Shown here one piece after another: positions 15,143 through 23,651 of a stretch of 37,732 nucleotides of DNA (positions are counted from its first letter, which is position 1; every line of letters begins with the position of its first letter). A program made the translations under genes and the position numbers. The notes below the pieces were generated by a model. It made no database searches, was not told where the DNA came from, and saw nothing but the letters and a program-made list of their open reading frames with translations. Location of the stretch: assembly GCF_037137075.1 (NCBI RefSeq), contig NZ_JBBBNV010000034.1, positions 1 to 37,732 of the forward strand, written 5' to 3'. The DNA comes from JBBBNV01 sp037137075 (GTDB lineage Bacteria; Bacillota; Bacilli; Paenibacillales; NBRC-103111).

Positions 15143-17323
15143 ATGAAAACGTTAGTTCTTGCAGAAAAACCAAGCGTCGGCAAAGAAATTGCCCGGGTGC
15201 TCGGCTGCAAAGAAACCCATAAATCGCATATCGAAGGGCCCCGCTATGTTGTAACCTGGGCACTCGGGCACCTGGTCGAGCTCGCGGAGCCTGAGGATTA
15301 CGATACCGCCTACAAAACGTGGCGGCTGGAGGACCTGCCCATTATGCCGAAAAAAATGCGGCTGAAGGTCATCCGCGAAACCTCCCATCAGTTTAAGGCC
15401 ATTGCTGCGCTTGCCAAACGCAGCGACCTCGGCGAGCTGGTTATCGCGACAGACGCCGGGCGGGAGGGCGAGCTGGTAGCACGCTGGATTATGGAGCTGG
15501 TGAACTGGAGAAAGCCGTTCAAACGGCTCTGGATATCATCACAGACCGATCAGGCAATTCGCGACGGCTTCGCCCGTCTGAAGCCAGGCTCAGCTTATAC
15601 GCCGCTCTATCAATCGGCTGTTTGCCGTGCGGAAGCGGACTGGCTCATTGGGCTGAACCTGACCCGGGCGCTGACCAGCAAATACGGCACGTCTCTGGCC
15701 GCAGGCCGTGTCCAGACGCCAACACTGTCGATGCTAATCGAGCGGGAGCGGACCATTAAGGAATTCCGCCCCGTCGAGTACCGGACTGTAGAGGCGTCAA
15801 TAGCCGGCTTCCAGGCCATGTGGCGCGATCCGGCCGGTGGCGGCAACCGGATTATGGACCCTGCCCGGGCCGAAGCCATCCGGCGGAAGGTAGAGGGGCA
15901 GGAAGGGAAGGTCTCGCAGCTGAAAAAAACAGTCCGGCATGAGCCCCAGCCGCTGCCTTACGACCTGACTGAGCTGCAGCGGGACGCCAACCGCCGTTAC
16001 GGCTTCAGCGCCAAGCAAACGTCTTCGGTGCTGCAGAAGCTGTATGAGCAGCATAAGCTGGTTACATACCCGCGCACCGATTCCCGCTTCTTGTCCCGGG
16101 ATATGGTTCCAACCTTCAAGGGCCGGATGGAGAGCCTGGCCGGGACCTCGGTATACGCTTCCCTTGCTCGTCCGCTGCTGCGGAGCACGCTGCCCTCAGC
16201 CGGCAAAGCCGTGGACGACAGCAAGGTTACCGATCACCATGCCATCATCCCGACCGAACAGTACGTGAACCTGGCGGCCTTGTCCCCCGATGAACGGAAG
16301 CTGTTCGATCTCATCGCCCGCCGTTTTATCGCTATGTTTTATCCGGCACACCAATATGAAGAAACGACTGTAACTGTTGAAGTGCAAGGCGAAGCCTTCA
16401 CCGCACGCGGCCGGGTCATCAAGCAGGCCGGCTGGAAAGACGTCTACGGCTCCTCAGCATTCACCGGGACCTCCACAGACGAGGAGGACGAGGAGAATGA
16501 AGCGTCCGCCCAAAGTGATGAACCGGCGCCGCAGCTGCTCCCTGCGCTCACGCAAGGACAGACGATCACCGTTACCCGCTGCAGCGAACGGAAGCGGCAG
16601 ACGTCACCGCCGGCTCGACATACCGAAGCCACCCTGCTGACGCAAATGGAAAAACACAATCTCGGCACGCCTGCCACTCGTGCCGACATCATTGAGAAGC
16701 TGCTGTCCACGGATACGATTGAACGGCAGGGGCGCAGCTTGCAGCCGACCGGCAAAGGCCGCCAGCTCATCGAATTGGTCAGCGGCGATTTGCGTTCGCC
16801 TGATTTGACTGCCGCCTGGGAGCGAAAGCTAGAAGCCATTGCCAAGGGCCAAGGCAGCATGGATGCATTCCTGGCCGACATTCGGCAGCAGGCACAGCGG
16901 CTGGTGCAGGAAGTACGCATAAGCAGCGCTGAATACAAGCCGCACAACCTGACTCACAGCAAGTGCCCGGAATGCAGCCAGCCGCTGCAGGAGGTAAAGA
17001 CTAAACGCGGCAAGCTGCTGGCCTGCATTAACCGTGAATGCAGCTATAAGCGGTCCGCTGAGCCTGTCACCGTTAACCGCCGCTGCCCGCAGTGCCATAA
17101 GAAGATGGAGCTGCATAACGGCAAAGCCGGCAAGTACGTCCAGTGCCGACGCTGCAATGTCGTCGAGCTGCTGGACGACAGCCAAAGCGGCCGCAGCGGC
17201 AAGGTGAACCGCCGGGAATCTCAACAGCTGCTGCAAAAATATTCGGGCAAGGAATCTCTGGGCTCCAGCCTCGGGGATGCCTTGAAGTCCGCTCTGCAGC
17301 AGTCCTCCGACACAGATAAATAG
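15143..17323 (+). CDS. topB: DNA topoisomerase III
   Basis: This is a type IA topoisomerase of 726 aa that passes single strands and decatenates DNA. The N-terminal TOPRIM starts MKTLVLAEKPSVGKEIARVL with the catalytic Glu at position 7. The acidic DAGREGELVARW follows from D104. The active-site tyrosine is Y309 in VTYPRTDSRFLS. The C-terminal part carries two zinc-finger-like groups, KCPECSQPL...CINREC and CPQCHKKM...VQCRRC. A Glu/Asp/Ser-rich insert (about 440-470, DEEDEENEASAQSDEPAP) lies inside the core. The ATG at 15143 starts exactly where the family does. GGAGG is 14 bp away, which is long. Upstream codons at 15107 are open but unlike the family. It is monocistronic. Confidence 0.95.
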   Translation: MKTLVLAEKPSVGKEIARVLGCKETHKSHIEGPRYVVTWALGHLVELAEPEDYDTAYKTWRLEDLPIMPKKMRLKVIRETSHQFKAIAALAKRSDLGELVIATDAGREGELVARWIMELVNWRKPFKRLWISSQTDQAIRDGFARLKPGSAYTPLYQSAVCRAEADWLIGLNLTRALTSKYGTSLAAGRVQTPTLSMLIERERTIKEFRPVEYRTVEASIAGFQAMWRDPAGGGNRIMDPARAEAIRRKVEGQEGKVSQLKKTVRHEPQPLPYDLTELQRDANRRYGFSAKQTSSVLQKLYEQHKLVTYPRTDSRFLSRDMVPTFKGRMESLAGTSVYASLARPLLRSTLPSAGKAVDDSKVTDHHAIIPTEQYVNLAALSPDERKLFDLIARRFIAMFYPAHQYEETTVTVEVQGEAFTARGRVIKQAGWKDVYGSSAFTGTSTDEEDEENEASAQSDEPAPQLLPALTQGQTITVTRCSERKRQTSPPARHTEATLLTQMEKHNLGTPATRADIIEKLLSTDTIERQGRSLQPTGKGRQLIELVSGDLRSPDLTAAWERKLEAIAKGQGSMDAFLADIRQQAQRLVQEVRISSAEYKPHNLTHSKCPECSQPLQEVKTKRGKLLACINRECSYKRSAEPVTVNRRCPQCHKKMELHNGKAGKYVQCRRCNVVELLDDSQSGRSGKVNRRESQQLLQKYSGKESLGSSLGDALKSALQQSSDTDK

Positions 17324-17356
17324 GCCAGCGTGTGCCGGCTCTATCCCGCTGGCTTT
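17324..17356 (+). terminator. Weak terminator-like hairpin after topB
   Basis: GCCAGCG (17324-17330) pairs with CGCTGGC (17347-17353), followed by only TTTA. It immediately follows the topB stop. The short T-run makes it a modest candidate. Confidence 0.5.
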
Positions 17357-17440
17357 ACCAGTAAAACGAGAATAGTCTTCAACCTGCATTGCCGGTAGAA
17401 AGCCGCCTTCACAAACGATGAAAAAAACGTTTAATTGCAC

Positions 17441-17497
17441 AAAAAACCGTCTCTTCTTAGGGTTGTTCCACTTCCATTCGAAAGAAACGGTTCTTTT
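17441..17497 (-). terminator. Terminator downstream of the chemotaxis receptor gene
   Basis: AACCGTCTCTT (17445-17455) pairs with AAGAAACGGTT (17482-17492) with one wobble, and a six-T run follows on the minus strand. The loop is long (26 nt). The gene stop lies about 270 bp upstream in the direction of transcription. Confidence 0.65.
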
Positions 17498-17613
17498 TGG
17501 TTTAACATGCTCCTCCCGCATGAGATTGATGGGGTTAACTATCGTCATGCGATGCCACATCACGTTAACAGGAGTTGCGCACAGTGCGCAAAACAAAAAT
17601 ATATCAAAAGCAA

Positions 17614-17691
17614 AGAAGCTCCCGTCCCCATCCTATTGAACCGCCCCGTCAAAAGGGAGCGCGTGTCGTAATGATGGTTATGGGAGCTTCT
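17614..17691. repeat. Inverted repeat AGAAGCTCCC...GGGAGCTTCT
   Basis: Perfect 10-bp arms (17614-17623 and 17682-17691) are separated by 58 nt. On the minus strand the 3' arm is followed by TTGCTTTTG, so it may help end the receptor transcript. The same arms recur around 37172-37210. Confidence 0.7.
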
Positions 17692-17771
17692 CTTGGTTCG
17701 ATCCGGTGCTGTCACCTTCGCATTAACCTTGGGAGACAGCCCGATTACTTATAGCCGCGTGCTACCGTATC

Positions 17772-19589
17772 CTACAGCTTGAACTTGCCGACCAAATCGC
17801 TCAAATCCTGAGCAATGGCGCTCAGCGCATTCGCAGAGGATGCAATTTCTTCTACGGAAGCAAGCTGCTCCTCCGAGCTGGCCGCAACGTTTTGCGCCGA
17901 TGAAGATGCCTGCTTGGCAATGCCACTCATCTCATGAATGGACGCCGATACCTGCTCGGAGCTGGCTGCCATTTGCTGAGCTGCGGCTGCGGCATCCTGG
18001 ATGCGGGCACTTACTTCTTCCGTGGCCAACACAATGTTATTGAACGCTTCTTCCACGCTGCTTACCCGCTGAATGCCGGTTTGAACCTCGCTTACACCGG
18101 CATCCATCGTTTCTACCGCACGGAGGGTATCGTTTTGCACCTGCTTAATAATTGCAGCAATCTGCTTCCCGGCCTCGGCCGATTGATCCGCCAGCTTACG
18201 CACCTCTTGCGCAACAACGGCAAAGCCTCGTCCGTGCTCGCCGGCTCTTGCTGCTTCAATATTGGCATTAAGCGCGAGCAGTCCGGTCTGCTGGGCAATA
18301 TCTCCAATTAGCTTGACGATATTCCCGATATTGCGGGAGTGAGCCTCAAGCGCCTTCATGTCCTGTCCGGCCCGTTCTACCGCGCCATTGATGGACTGCA
18401 TCACCGTGACCACCGAATGAACAGACATATTCCCCTGCTCCGCCTGGCGGGAAGCTTGCAAGGACAGCTCCGACACCTCGGAGGTGGATTCTGCGATCCG
18501 TTGAACGCCGACAGCCATTTCTTCCATGGCGCGGCTTGTCTCTTCTGCGCTTTGCACCTGATTCTCCGAACCAACGGCAACCTCTTGAATCGAATTCGTA
18601 ACGTGCTCCGTAACCTTGGCATTCTCCTCGGAGCTGGCCAGCAGCTCTTCCGAAGAGGCGGCAACTGCATCGGAGGCCTCCTGAATTTGCATCATGGTTG
18701 CCCGCAGCGTCAACGACATGGAGTTCAGTGAATCCACCAGCTGGCCGATTTCGTCTTTATTCCGAATCACCAGCTTCTCTTGGGTCAGGTCTCCTCTAGC
18801 AATGTGCTGCAAAGCTACTGACACCTTGCGTACAGGCCCGGAAATATTGCTCGTAATCAGAATCGACAGACCGATTGCAATCACGATAGACAATACGAGC
18901 ACGATGGACATGCTAATTACTGCATTTGTATGTACTTCGGAGCTTCTCTTTGCCGCTTCCAATGCGCCGTTATGGTTGAGCTCAACCAGTTTATCCATTT
19001 CGGCCTGCATTTTTGCATAGCTTTGCTTGGATTTCTCCATCACGGTTTTAACGCGTTGGGCAAAAATCCCCGCGCCGTCCACGATATTGATGCTGGTCCC
19101 AATGGAGATGGATTCAACATAAATGTCCTTATACACCTTCCATTCGGCCTTCAGATTCTCGAAATGCTGCCTATCGGCTGCATCACGGTCAAGAATCGTT
19201 CCTTCATAATCGGCAAAGGCTGCCTCAATATCAGAGAAGGTTCTCCCGGCCTCAGGAATAATTTCGTTTTTGATCAGAACATCCGGCTCCAGCAGCAAGC
19301 TCCACTGCATCGCCAGCAAATGCTCCGTCATGTAGTTCAGTTTGTTGATGGTTTCAACGCCTCTTAACCAATTGCCCGCAATCTCATCCGTTTCATGCTG
19401 CATCTGTGAAATACTTCTAAAGCCTGCGCCTCCCAATATGGCCATCAAGAGAATGGTTACCATAAAAGAAAGAAAAATTTTCTTGCCGACCGTCATTCCA
19501 CCGCTGATCCACTCTTTCGGCGATTGTTTGACAGCTCCCTTCAGTCCAGTTATTACAGCCCCCGGAACCTTCTTCCATTGCCTTTTCAT
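17772..19589 (-). CDS. Methyl-accepting chemotaxis protein (four-helix-bundle sensor)
   Basis: This 605-aa transmembrane chemoreceptor has TM1 at KIFLSFMVTILLMAILGGAG. An extracytoplasmic helical sensor of about 165 residues resembles the 4HB_MCP type (ISQMQHETDEIAGNWLRGVE). TM2 is VISMSIVLVLSIVIAIGLSI, followed by a HAMP linker (SGPVRKVSVALQHIARGDLT). The signalling tip is LLALNANIEAARAGEHGRGF then AVVAQEVRKLADQSAEAGKQ. It should signal to CheA/CheW in response to an unknown ligand. I chose the ATG at 19589 (MKRQWKKVPG), after GGGAGGG. The frame is open to 19784, but that part reads as non-protein and contains the promoter. No chemotaxis partner lies nearby. Confidence 0.92.
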   Translation of the reverse strand: MKRQWKKVPGAVITGLKGAVKQSPKEWISGGMTVGKKIFLSFMVTILLMAILGGAGFRSISQMQHETDEIAGNWLRGVETINKLNYMTEHLLAMQWSLLLEPDVLIKNEIIPEAGRTFSDIEAAFADYEGTILDRDAADRQHFENLKAEWKVYKDIYVESISIGTSINIVDGAGIFAQRVKTVMEKSKQSYAKMQAEMDKLVELNHNGALEAAKRSSEVHTNAVISMSIVLVLSIVIAIGLSILITSNISGPVRKVSVALQHIARGDLTQEKLVIRNKDEIGQLVDSLNSMSLTLRATMMQIQEASDAVAASSEELLASSEENAKVTEHVTNSIQEVAVGSENQVQSAEETSRAMEEMAVGVQRIAESTSEVSELSLQASRQAEQGNMSVHSVVTVMQSINGAVERAGQDMKALEAHSRNIGNIVKLIGDIAQQTGLLALNANIEAARAGEHGRGFAVVAQEVRKLADQSAEAGKQIAAIIKQVQNDTLRAVETMDAGVSEVQTGIQRVSSVEEAFNNIVLATEEVSARIQDAAAAAQQMAASSEQVSASIHEMSGIAKQASSSAQNVAASSEEQLASVEEIASSANALSAIAQDLSDLVGKFKL

Positions 19590-19763
19590 ATTCTTGCTGT
19601 CCCTCCCATCTATCTCTCCCCTTCTTATATCGACAAACTTCGTTCCAAGTTTAAGAAAATGTCGAATTTTCTTGAAGTTATTTTTTAGGGCGAACCTTGC
19701 TTCGCAACGTAAACCGTTTCCCCTATGAAGGGTACATATCGTTAATAGACCTTTCCATATTGT

Positions 19764-19792
19764 ATAATATACATAATTAACCAATTTGGCAA
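19764..19792 (-). promoter_or_regulatory. Sigma-A-like promoter for the chemotaxis receptor
   Basis: On the minus strand TTGCCA (19787-19792) and TATTAT (19764-19769) are separated by exactly 17 bp. They lie about 175 bp before the chosen start. Both hexamers are 5/6 matches to consensus. Confidence 0.65.
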
Positions 19793-19892
19793 TCCTGCTT
19801 CAAAATGCCCCTAAACCGGTACTCGTTCATGGTCTTATCGATGCAAGCCTGGAATTGGAAAAAGAAGCGGAAAAGCCTGCGCAGCTGGCGTG

Positions 19893-19954
19893 CGTTCCGC
19901 ACGCGCGCAGCTCCCAGCGCGCGGTGTTCCGCATGACGGCGGTCGGTCGACCAC
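19893..19954 (+). repeat. Interspersed hairpin repeat, copy B
   Basis: CGCGCGC (19902-19908), loop AGCTCCCA, GCGCGCG (19917-19923), then TGTTCCGCATGACGGCGGTC and GGTCGACCAC. Almost every base outside the stem tips matches copy A at 12143-12207. It ends 135 bp before the 6-bp array. Confidence 0.85.
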
Positions 19955-20088
19955 GTAAGTTGTTGCCCCGTCTCGGAGGGCGGTTCATATACGTCTGGAT
20001 CTGGGATCATACGCCGGAAACTGTGCCCGCACTTCGAAAAGCCTCCGCGCCTGCAGAGCGATGTCCCGGCATAGCGACAAAAGGGCAA

Positions 20089-20430
20089 GTCTTTGTCTTT
20101 GTCTTTGTCTTTGTCTTTGTCTTTGCTTTTGCCTTTGCTTTTGCCTTTGCTTTTGCCTTTGCTTTTGCCTTTGCTTTTGCCTTTGCTTTTGCCTTTGCTT
20201 TTGCCTTTCCTTTGCCTGCGCCTTGGCCTTGGGCCTTTGCCTTGGCCTGTGCCTTGGCCTGTGCCTTTGTCTTTGCCTTTGTCTTGGCCTTTGTCTTTGC
20301 CTTGGCCTTCGCCTTGGCCTGTGCCTTTGCCTTTGCCTTTGCCTGCGCCTTTGCCTTTGCCTTTGCCTTTGTCTTTGTCTTTGTCTTTGTCTTTGTCTTT
20401 CCTTTGCCTGCGCCTGCGCCTGGGCCGCGC
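20089..20430. repeat. Degenerate 6-bp microsatellite array (GTCTTT / GCCTTT)
   Basis: About 340 bp are built from six-base units. A run of GTCTTT is followed by alternating GCTTTTGCCTTT, then CCTTTGCCTGCGCC. A second block of GGCCTT and GCCTTT variants follows, another GTCTTT run, and CCTTTGCCTGCGCC again. The period keeps all frames open, producing spurious Lys/Gly-, Lys/Ala- or Phe/Val-rich proteins on both strands. It ends about 180 bp before thiN. Confidence 0.97.
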
Positions 20431-20613
20431 GCGTCGATCTCTGCCATACTTTTGGCACTGTACACAGCTCCCGGCCGCACATTGCAGCACTGCATGATGA
20501 CGGTCACCGGCCGCATGAATGCTTGCTCATGGGCTATTGTTCTTCTGCCCCTGCAGGTAGAAACTATGCTATACTGTGGGGCAATAAGCTTGAAGATGAG
20601 GAAGGAACGACGA

Positions 20614-21273
20614 ATGACAACCAAACGAATCTTAATTTTTTCCGGAGGCACACTGGGAACATGGGCGCTGGATTATATCCGGGAGCTGGACATCCTGGTA
20701 GGCGCCGATCGGGGGGCCTTGTTTCTTGTCGAGCATGGATGGCGGCCGCATATGTCGCTGGGTGATTTCGATTCCGTCATCCCGGAGCAGCTAAACAAAA
20801 TCAAAGCGGCAAGCCTGGACATCCAGACCTGGGACCCCATACATAAGGATTGGACTGATACGGAGCTTGCGCTGCGCTGGGCTATCGGACAGCAGCCGTC
20901 AGAGATCATTTTGCTGGGTGTGCTGGGCACCCGCTTCGATCACACCCTGGCCAACGTTCATCTGCTGCGGGTGGCTCTGGCGCATGGAATCCCTTGCCGC
21001 ATCGCAGATGCTATGAATATCTTGCAATTGGTTGAGCAGGAGCTGGTCATAACACGAAATGAAACAGGTGATGCCTTCAACACAGTTTCTTTGCTTCCGC
21101 TTAGTCTGGATGTGCATGGCATTACCCTGCAAGGCTTCCGGTATCCGCTTCAAGATGCGAGTCTGACCCTCGGGCAGTCCCTCGGCATCAGTAATGTGCT
21201 GGAATCGGACGTCGGACGAATTCGCATTGCTTCCGGGCTGCTGCTCGTTATCCGCAGCTGTGAGAATGAATAG
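20614..21273 (+). CDS. thiN: Thiamine pyrophosphokinase
   Basis: The 219-aa enzyme converts thiamine and ATP to thiamine pyrophosphate. Diagnostic strings are the N-terminal RILIFSGGTLG, LVGADRGALFLVEHGWRPH, SLGDFDSVIPEQL (acidic metal/diphosphate site), KDWTDTELALRW and LLGVLGTRFDHTLANVHLL. The C-terminal substrate half includes SLLPLSLDVHGITLQGFRYP and SLGISNVLE. The start is the ATG at 20614, with GGAAGGA seven bases before it. The frame stays open 828 bp further upstream only because the 6-bp array has no stops. It is monocistronic and flanked by microsatellites on both sides. Confidence 0.92.
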   Translation: MTTKRILIFSGGTLGTWALDYIRELDILVGADRGALFLVEHGWRPHMSLGDFDSVIPEQLNKIKAASLDIQTWDPIHKDWTDTELALRWAIGQQPSEIILLGVLGTRFDHTLANVHLLRVALAHGIPCRIADAMNILQLVEQELVITRNETGDAFNTVSLLPLSLDVHGITLQGFRYPLQDASLTLGQSLGISNVLESDVGRIRIASGLLLVIRSCENE

Positions 21274-21279
21274 CTTCGT

Positions 21280-21331
21280 AATGCGGGGCTCCCAGCGCAT
21301 AGTGTGCCGTTGCATGACGGCGGTCAGCCAC
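21280..21331 (+). repeat. Interspersed hairpin repeat, copy C (diverged stem)
   Basis: ATGCG (21281-21285) pairs with CGCAT (21296-21300) around GCTCCCA. Then GTTGCATGACGGCGGTCAGC and CAC follow. Relative to copies A and B two stem pairs are changed on both sides, preserving pairing. It begins 6 bp after the thiN stop. Confidence 0.75.
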
Positions 21332-21482
21332 TTAGGCCTTAGTTTAAGCCGGATACTGCACCTCCGACACACAAACACAGCACAATTCCGTGCGGTAGGG
21401 GATCTTCCCGCCGGATATCGTATCGGTCATTCTGGCGGATGCGATTGAACACAAGGGCCTTGGCGATATGTGGGGCAGGGTT

Positions 21483-21585
21483 GTTCTTGTGTTCTTGTGT
21501 TCTTGTGTTCTTGTGTTCTTGAGTTCTTGTGTTCTTGTGTTCTTGTGTTCTTGGTTCTTGTGTTCTTGAGTTCTTGTGTTCTTGG
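21483..21585. repeat. 8-bp microsatellite (GTTCTTGT)
   Basis: Thirteen consecutive units run from 21483: twelve of 8 bp (GTTCTTGT, or with A or G last) and one of 7 bp at 21547-21553. The short unit records a slippage event. No gene covers it convincingly. Confidence 0.97.
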
Positions 21586-22198
21586 CTCTTGACCGCGCTG
21601 AGTGTTCCCTTCACCGCAATGGACATAACTCCTGTGCATGGTGTGCGGCGTTTTCCTGCAAGAGGGCAGGCGAACGCATTTTACAATACTTATCCATTCA
21701 CCCTTGCAAGAGAAGCTGCTGCTTTCGATAGTACGGACCGGATAGAACATGGACGATCTGGGCATTCTATGCTTATATAGAAGTGGAACGAAAAACTTGC
21801 TCAGCAAGGTTGGACAGCGTGTGTCCTGTCTGAAGGTACGAGGCGTTCGCCTTTTTTTCCGGTTTCTACCCTATGAATGTAATCAACGAATCTGGAAACG
21901 GCGGATTGGAACATCCGGTCACACAGGGCCCCTTGCTGGAACTATCGTTCAGCTTATCACCAATAACGGAAGGGACGGCGGCCCTTGATGAGGCTGTTAG
22001 ACTGGCTTAGGGAGGATTGGCTCTCTGTCGTTTTACTTGTGGGAAGCTGCGTCGCAGTCTGGTTTGTTTATCGGAACAAAGACAAATTGTCCAGATAACC
22101 GCCCCGCTGTTTTTACAACTGGGGACTATCCGCTTATAAGCCTGAATTAGAGCAAGCCAGATGATTGTACGTAAAGGCAATATGGATGCTGATATATG
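21586..22198. other. Stretch without a confident gene between the 8-bp array and the pur terminator
   Basis: Only a possible small membrane protein gene (21988-22098) and a preceding 45-codon open frame (from ATG 21873, overlapping it) are seen. No RNA gene or promoter could be supported. Confidence 0.5.
21988..22098 (+). CDS. Possible 36-aa single-span membrane protein
   Basis: The frame encodes MRLLDWLREDW, a hydrophobic span LSVVLLVGSCVAVWFVY and a basic tail RNKDKLSR, which is a natural-looking small membrane protein with cytoplasmic positive end. It overlaps the end of an upstream open frame starting at 21873, suggesting possible translational coupling. The ribosome site is poor: GGAAGGG is about 13 bp away. 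No family is recognised, and chance is a real alternative. Confidence 0.3.
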   Translation: MRLLDWLREDWLSVVLLVGSCVAVWFVYRNKDKLSR

Positions 22199-22244
22199 AA
22201 AACCGCGTTAGCGCCATTCGGCAGCGCCAACGCGGTTTTTTCAT
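22199..22244. terminator. Bidirectional terminator after the pur operon
   Basis: AAAACCGCGTTAGCGC (22199-22214) pairs with GCGCCAACGCGGTTTT (22224-22239) with one mismatch. It is followed by extra T on the plus strand and TTTTCATAT on the minus strand. It lies about 130 bp beyond the purD stop. Confidence 0.85.
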
Positions 22245-22368
22245 GTTCTTGGTCCAACGTGTCATTATTTCCCGGGTAATCGGTAAATCAGAGCAATACA
22301 CTCCAGCTTGCTTCAAAATAACCGAAATGTCGGGACCGAAGCCTTGAGCCGTTTGCCGCTAATTGCCA

Positions 22369-23628
22369 CTACACCAATGCCTTCTTGGCAATATCGGTAC
22401 GGTAATGCTTCCCTTCGAAATAAATCCGGTCCACATCCTCGTATGCTTTTGCCCGAGCTTCCGCAATATCCTTGCCGAGCGCTGTAACGCCAAGCACGCG
22501 GCCCCCGGCAGTAACAATCGCCCCGTCCTTCTCAGCCGTACCGGCATGGAATACAACGGATTGCTGCATCTGATCCAGTCCCGAGATCGGGAGACCCTTC
22601 GGATAAGAGCCCGGATATCCGCCGGAAGCCATAATGACGCAGACAGCAGCCTCATCGCTCCATTGAATATCCATTTGGTCCAAGCGCCCGTTAATGGTGG
22701 CGAGGAAAATATCGACGAGATCCGTTTTAAGCCGCGGCAGCACGACCTGGGTTTCCGGATCGCCGAACCGTGCGTTAAATTCTACGGTGCGCGGCCCATC
22801 CTTTGTAATCATCAGTCCTGCGAACAGGATGCCTCGGAACGGGCGGCCTTCCTTCACCATCGCTTCAGCGGTTGGTTTAATAATGGTTTCAATCGCTTCA
22901 TCAACGATCGCTTGCGGAATATGAGGCACCGGCGAATACGTCCCCATGCCGCCGGTATTCAGCCCTTTATCGCCGTCAAAGACCGGCTTATGATCCTGGG
23001 AGGGCACCATCGGACGCACCACATTGCCGTCGACAAAGGACAGGATGGACATTTCCTGCCCTTCCATAAATTCTTCAATCACGACACGGTTGCCCGCTTT
23101 ACCAAAAACCTGATCCAGCATAATATCCTTCAGCGCCTGCTCGGCTTCCGCCAGCTCACGCGCGACGATAACACCTTTGCCGGCAGCCAGGCCGTCTGCT
23201 TTAATTACAATCGGAGCCCCCAGCTTGCGCAAATAGGCCAGAGCCGGCTCGTAGCTGTCGAAGGATTCATAGGCAGCCGTCGGAATGTTATATTTTTTGA
23301 GCAGATGCTTCATGAACACTTTGCTGCCTTCGATTTCCGCAGCATTTTTGCGCGGACCGAAGGTCGGAATGCCCTTGGCTTCAAAATGATCAACGATTCC
23401 GTCCGCAAGCGGATCGTCCGGACCGACAACGACCAAATCAACAGCATGATCCAGCGCGAACTGGCTCAGCTCCTCAAATTGGTTCACCTGCAGCGGCACA
23501 CATTCCGCCAGCTGAGCGATTCCGGCATTGCCCGGAGCGCAGTATACCTGCTTCACAGACGCGCTTTTTTTCAGCGACCAAATAATAGCGTGCTCCCGGC
23601 CGCCGCCTCCAATGACTAAAATCTTCAC
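22369..23628 (-). CDS. purD: Phosphoribosylamine-glycine ligase
   Basis: This 419-aa ATP-grasp enzyme joins glycine to 5-phosphoribosylamine (GAR formation, IMP step 2). The N-terminus is KILVIGGGGREHAIIWSL. The ATP-grasp lid region is VIKADGLAAGKGVIVARELA, with metal-binding VEFNARFGDPETQVVLPRL near residue 290. The length is normal. The start is a GTG with GGAGG eight bases upstream. It is the last gene of the pur operon, 23 bp after purH. Confidence 0.97.
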   Translation of the reverse strand: MKILVIGGGGREHAIIWSLKKSASVKQVYCAPGNAGIAQLAECVPLQVNQFEELSQFALDHAVDLVVVGPDDPLADGIVDHFEAKGIPTFGPRKNAAEIEGSKVFMKHLLKKYNIPTAAYESFDSYEPALAYLRKLGAPIVIKADGLAAGKGVIVARELAEAEQALKDIMLDQVFGKAGNRVVIEEFMEGQEMSILSFVDGNVVRPMVPSQDHKPVFDGDKGLNTGGMGTYSPVPHIPQAIVDEAIETIIKPTAEAMVKEGRPFRGILFAGLMITKDGPRTVEFNARFGDPETQVVLPRLKTDLVDIFLATINGRLDQMDIQWSDEAAVCVIMASGGYPGSYPKGLPISGLDQMQQSVVFHAGTAEKDGAIVTAGGRVLGVTALGKDIAEARAKAYEDVDRIYFEGKHYRTDIAKKALV

Positions 23629-23651
23629 GGCTTCATCCTCCTTGGGCCCGT

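Noticed and set aside
19985..20651. Lys/Gly- and Lys/Ala-rich minus-strand proteins resembling histone H1-like tails
   Set aside because: They are translations of the microsatellite in two frames, with no conserved flanks or ribosome site.
19786..21273. A 495-codon open frame fusing a long Phe/Val/Ala stretch to thiamine pyrophosphokinase
   Set aside because: The upstream part exists only because the 6-bp array contains no stops. A proper ribosome site and family start are at 20614.
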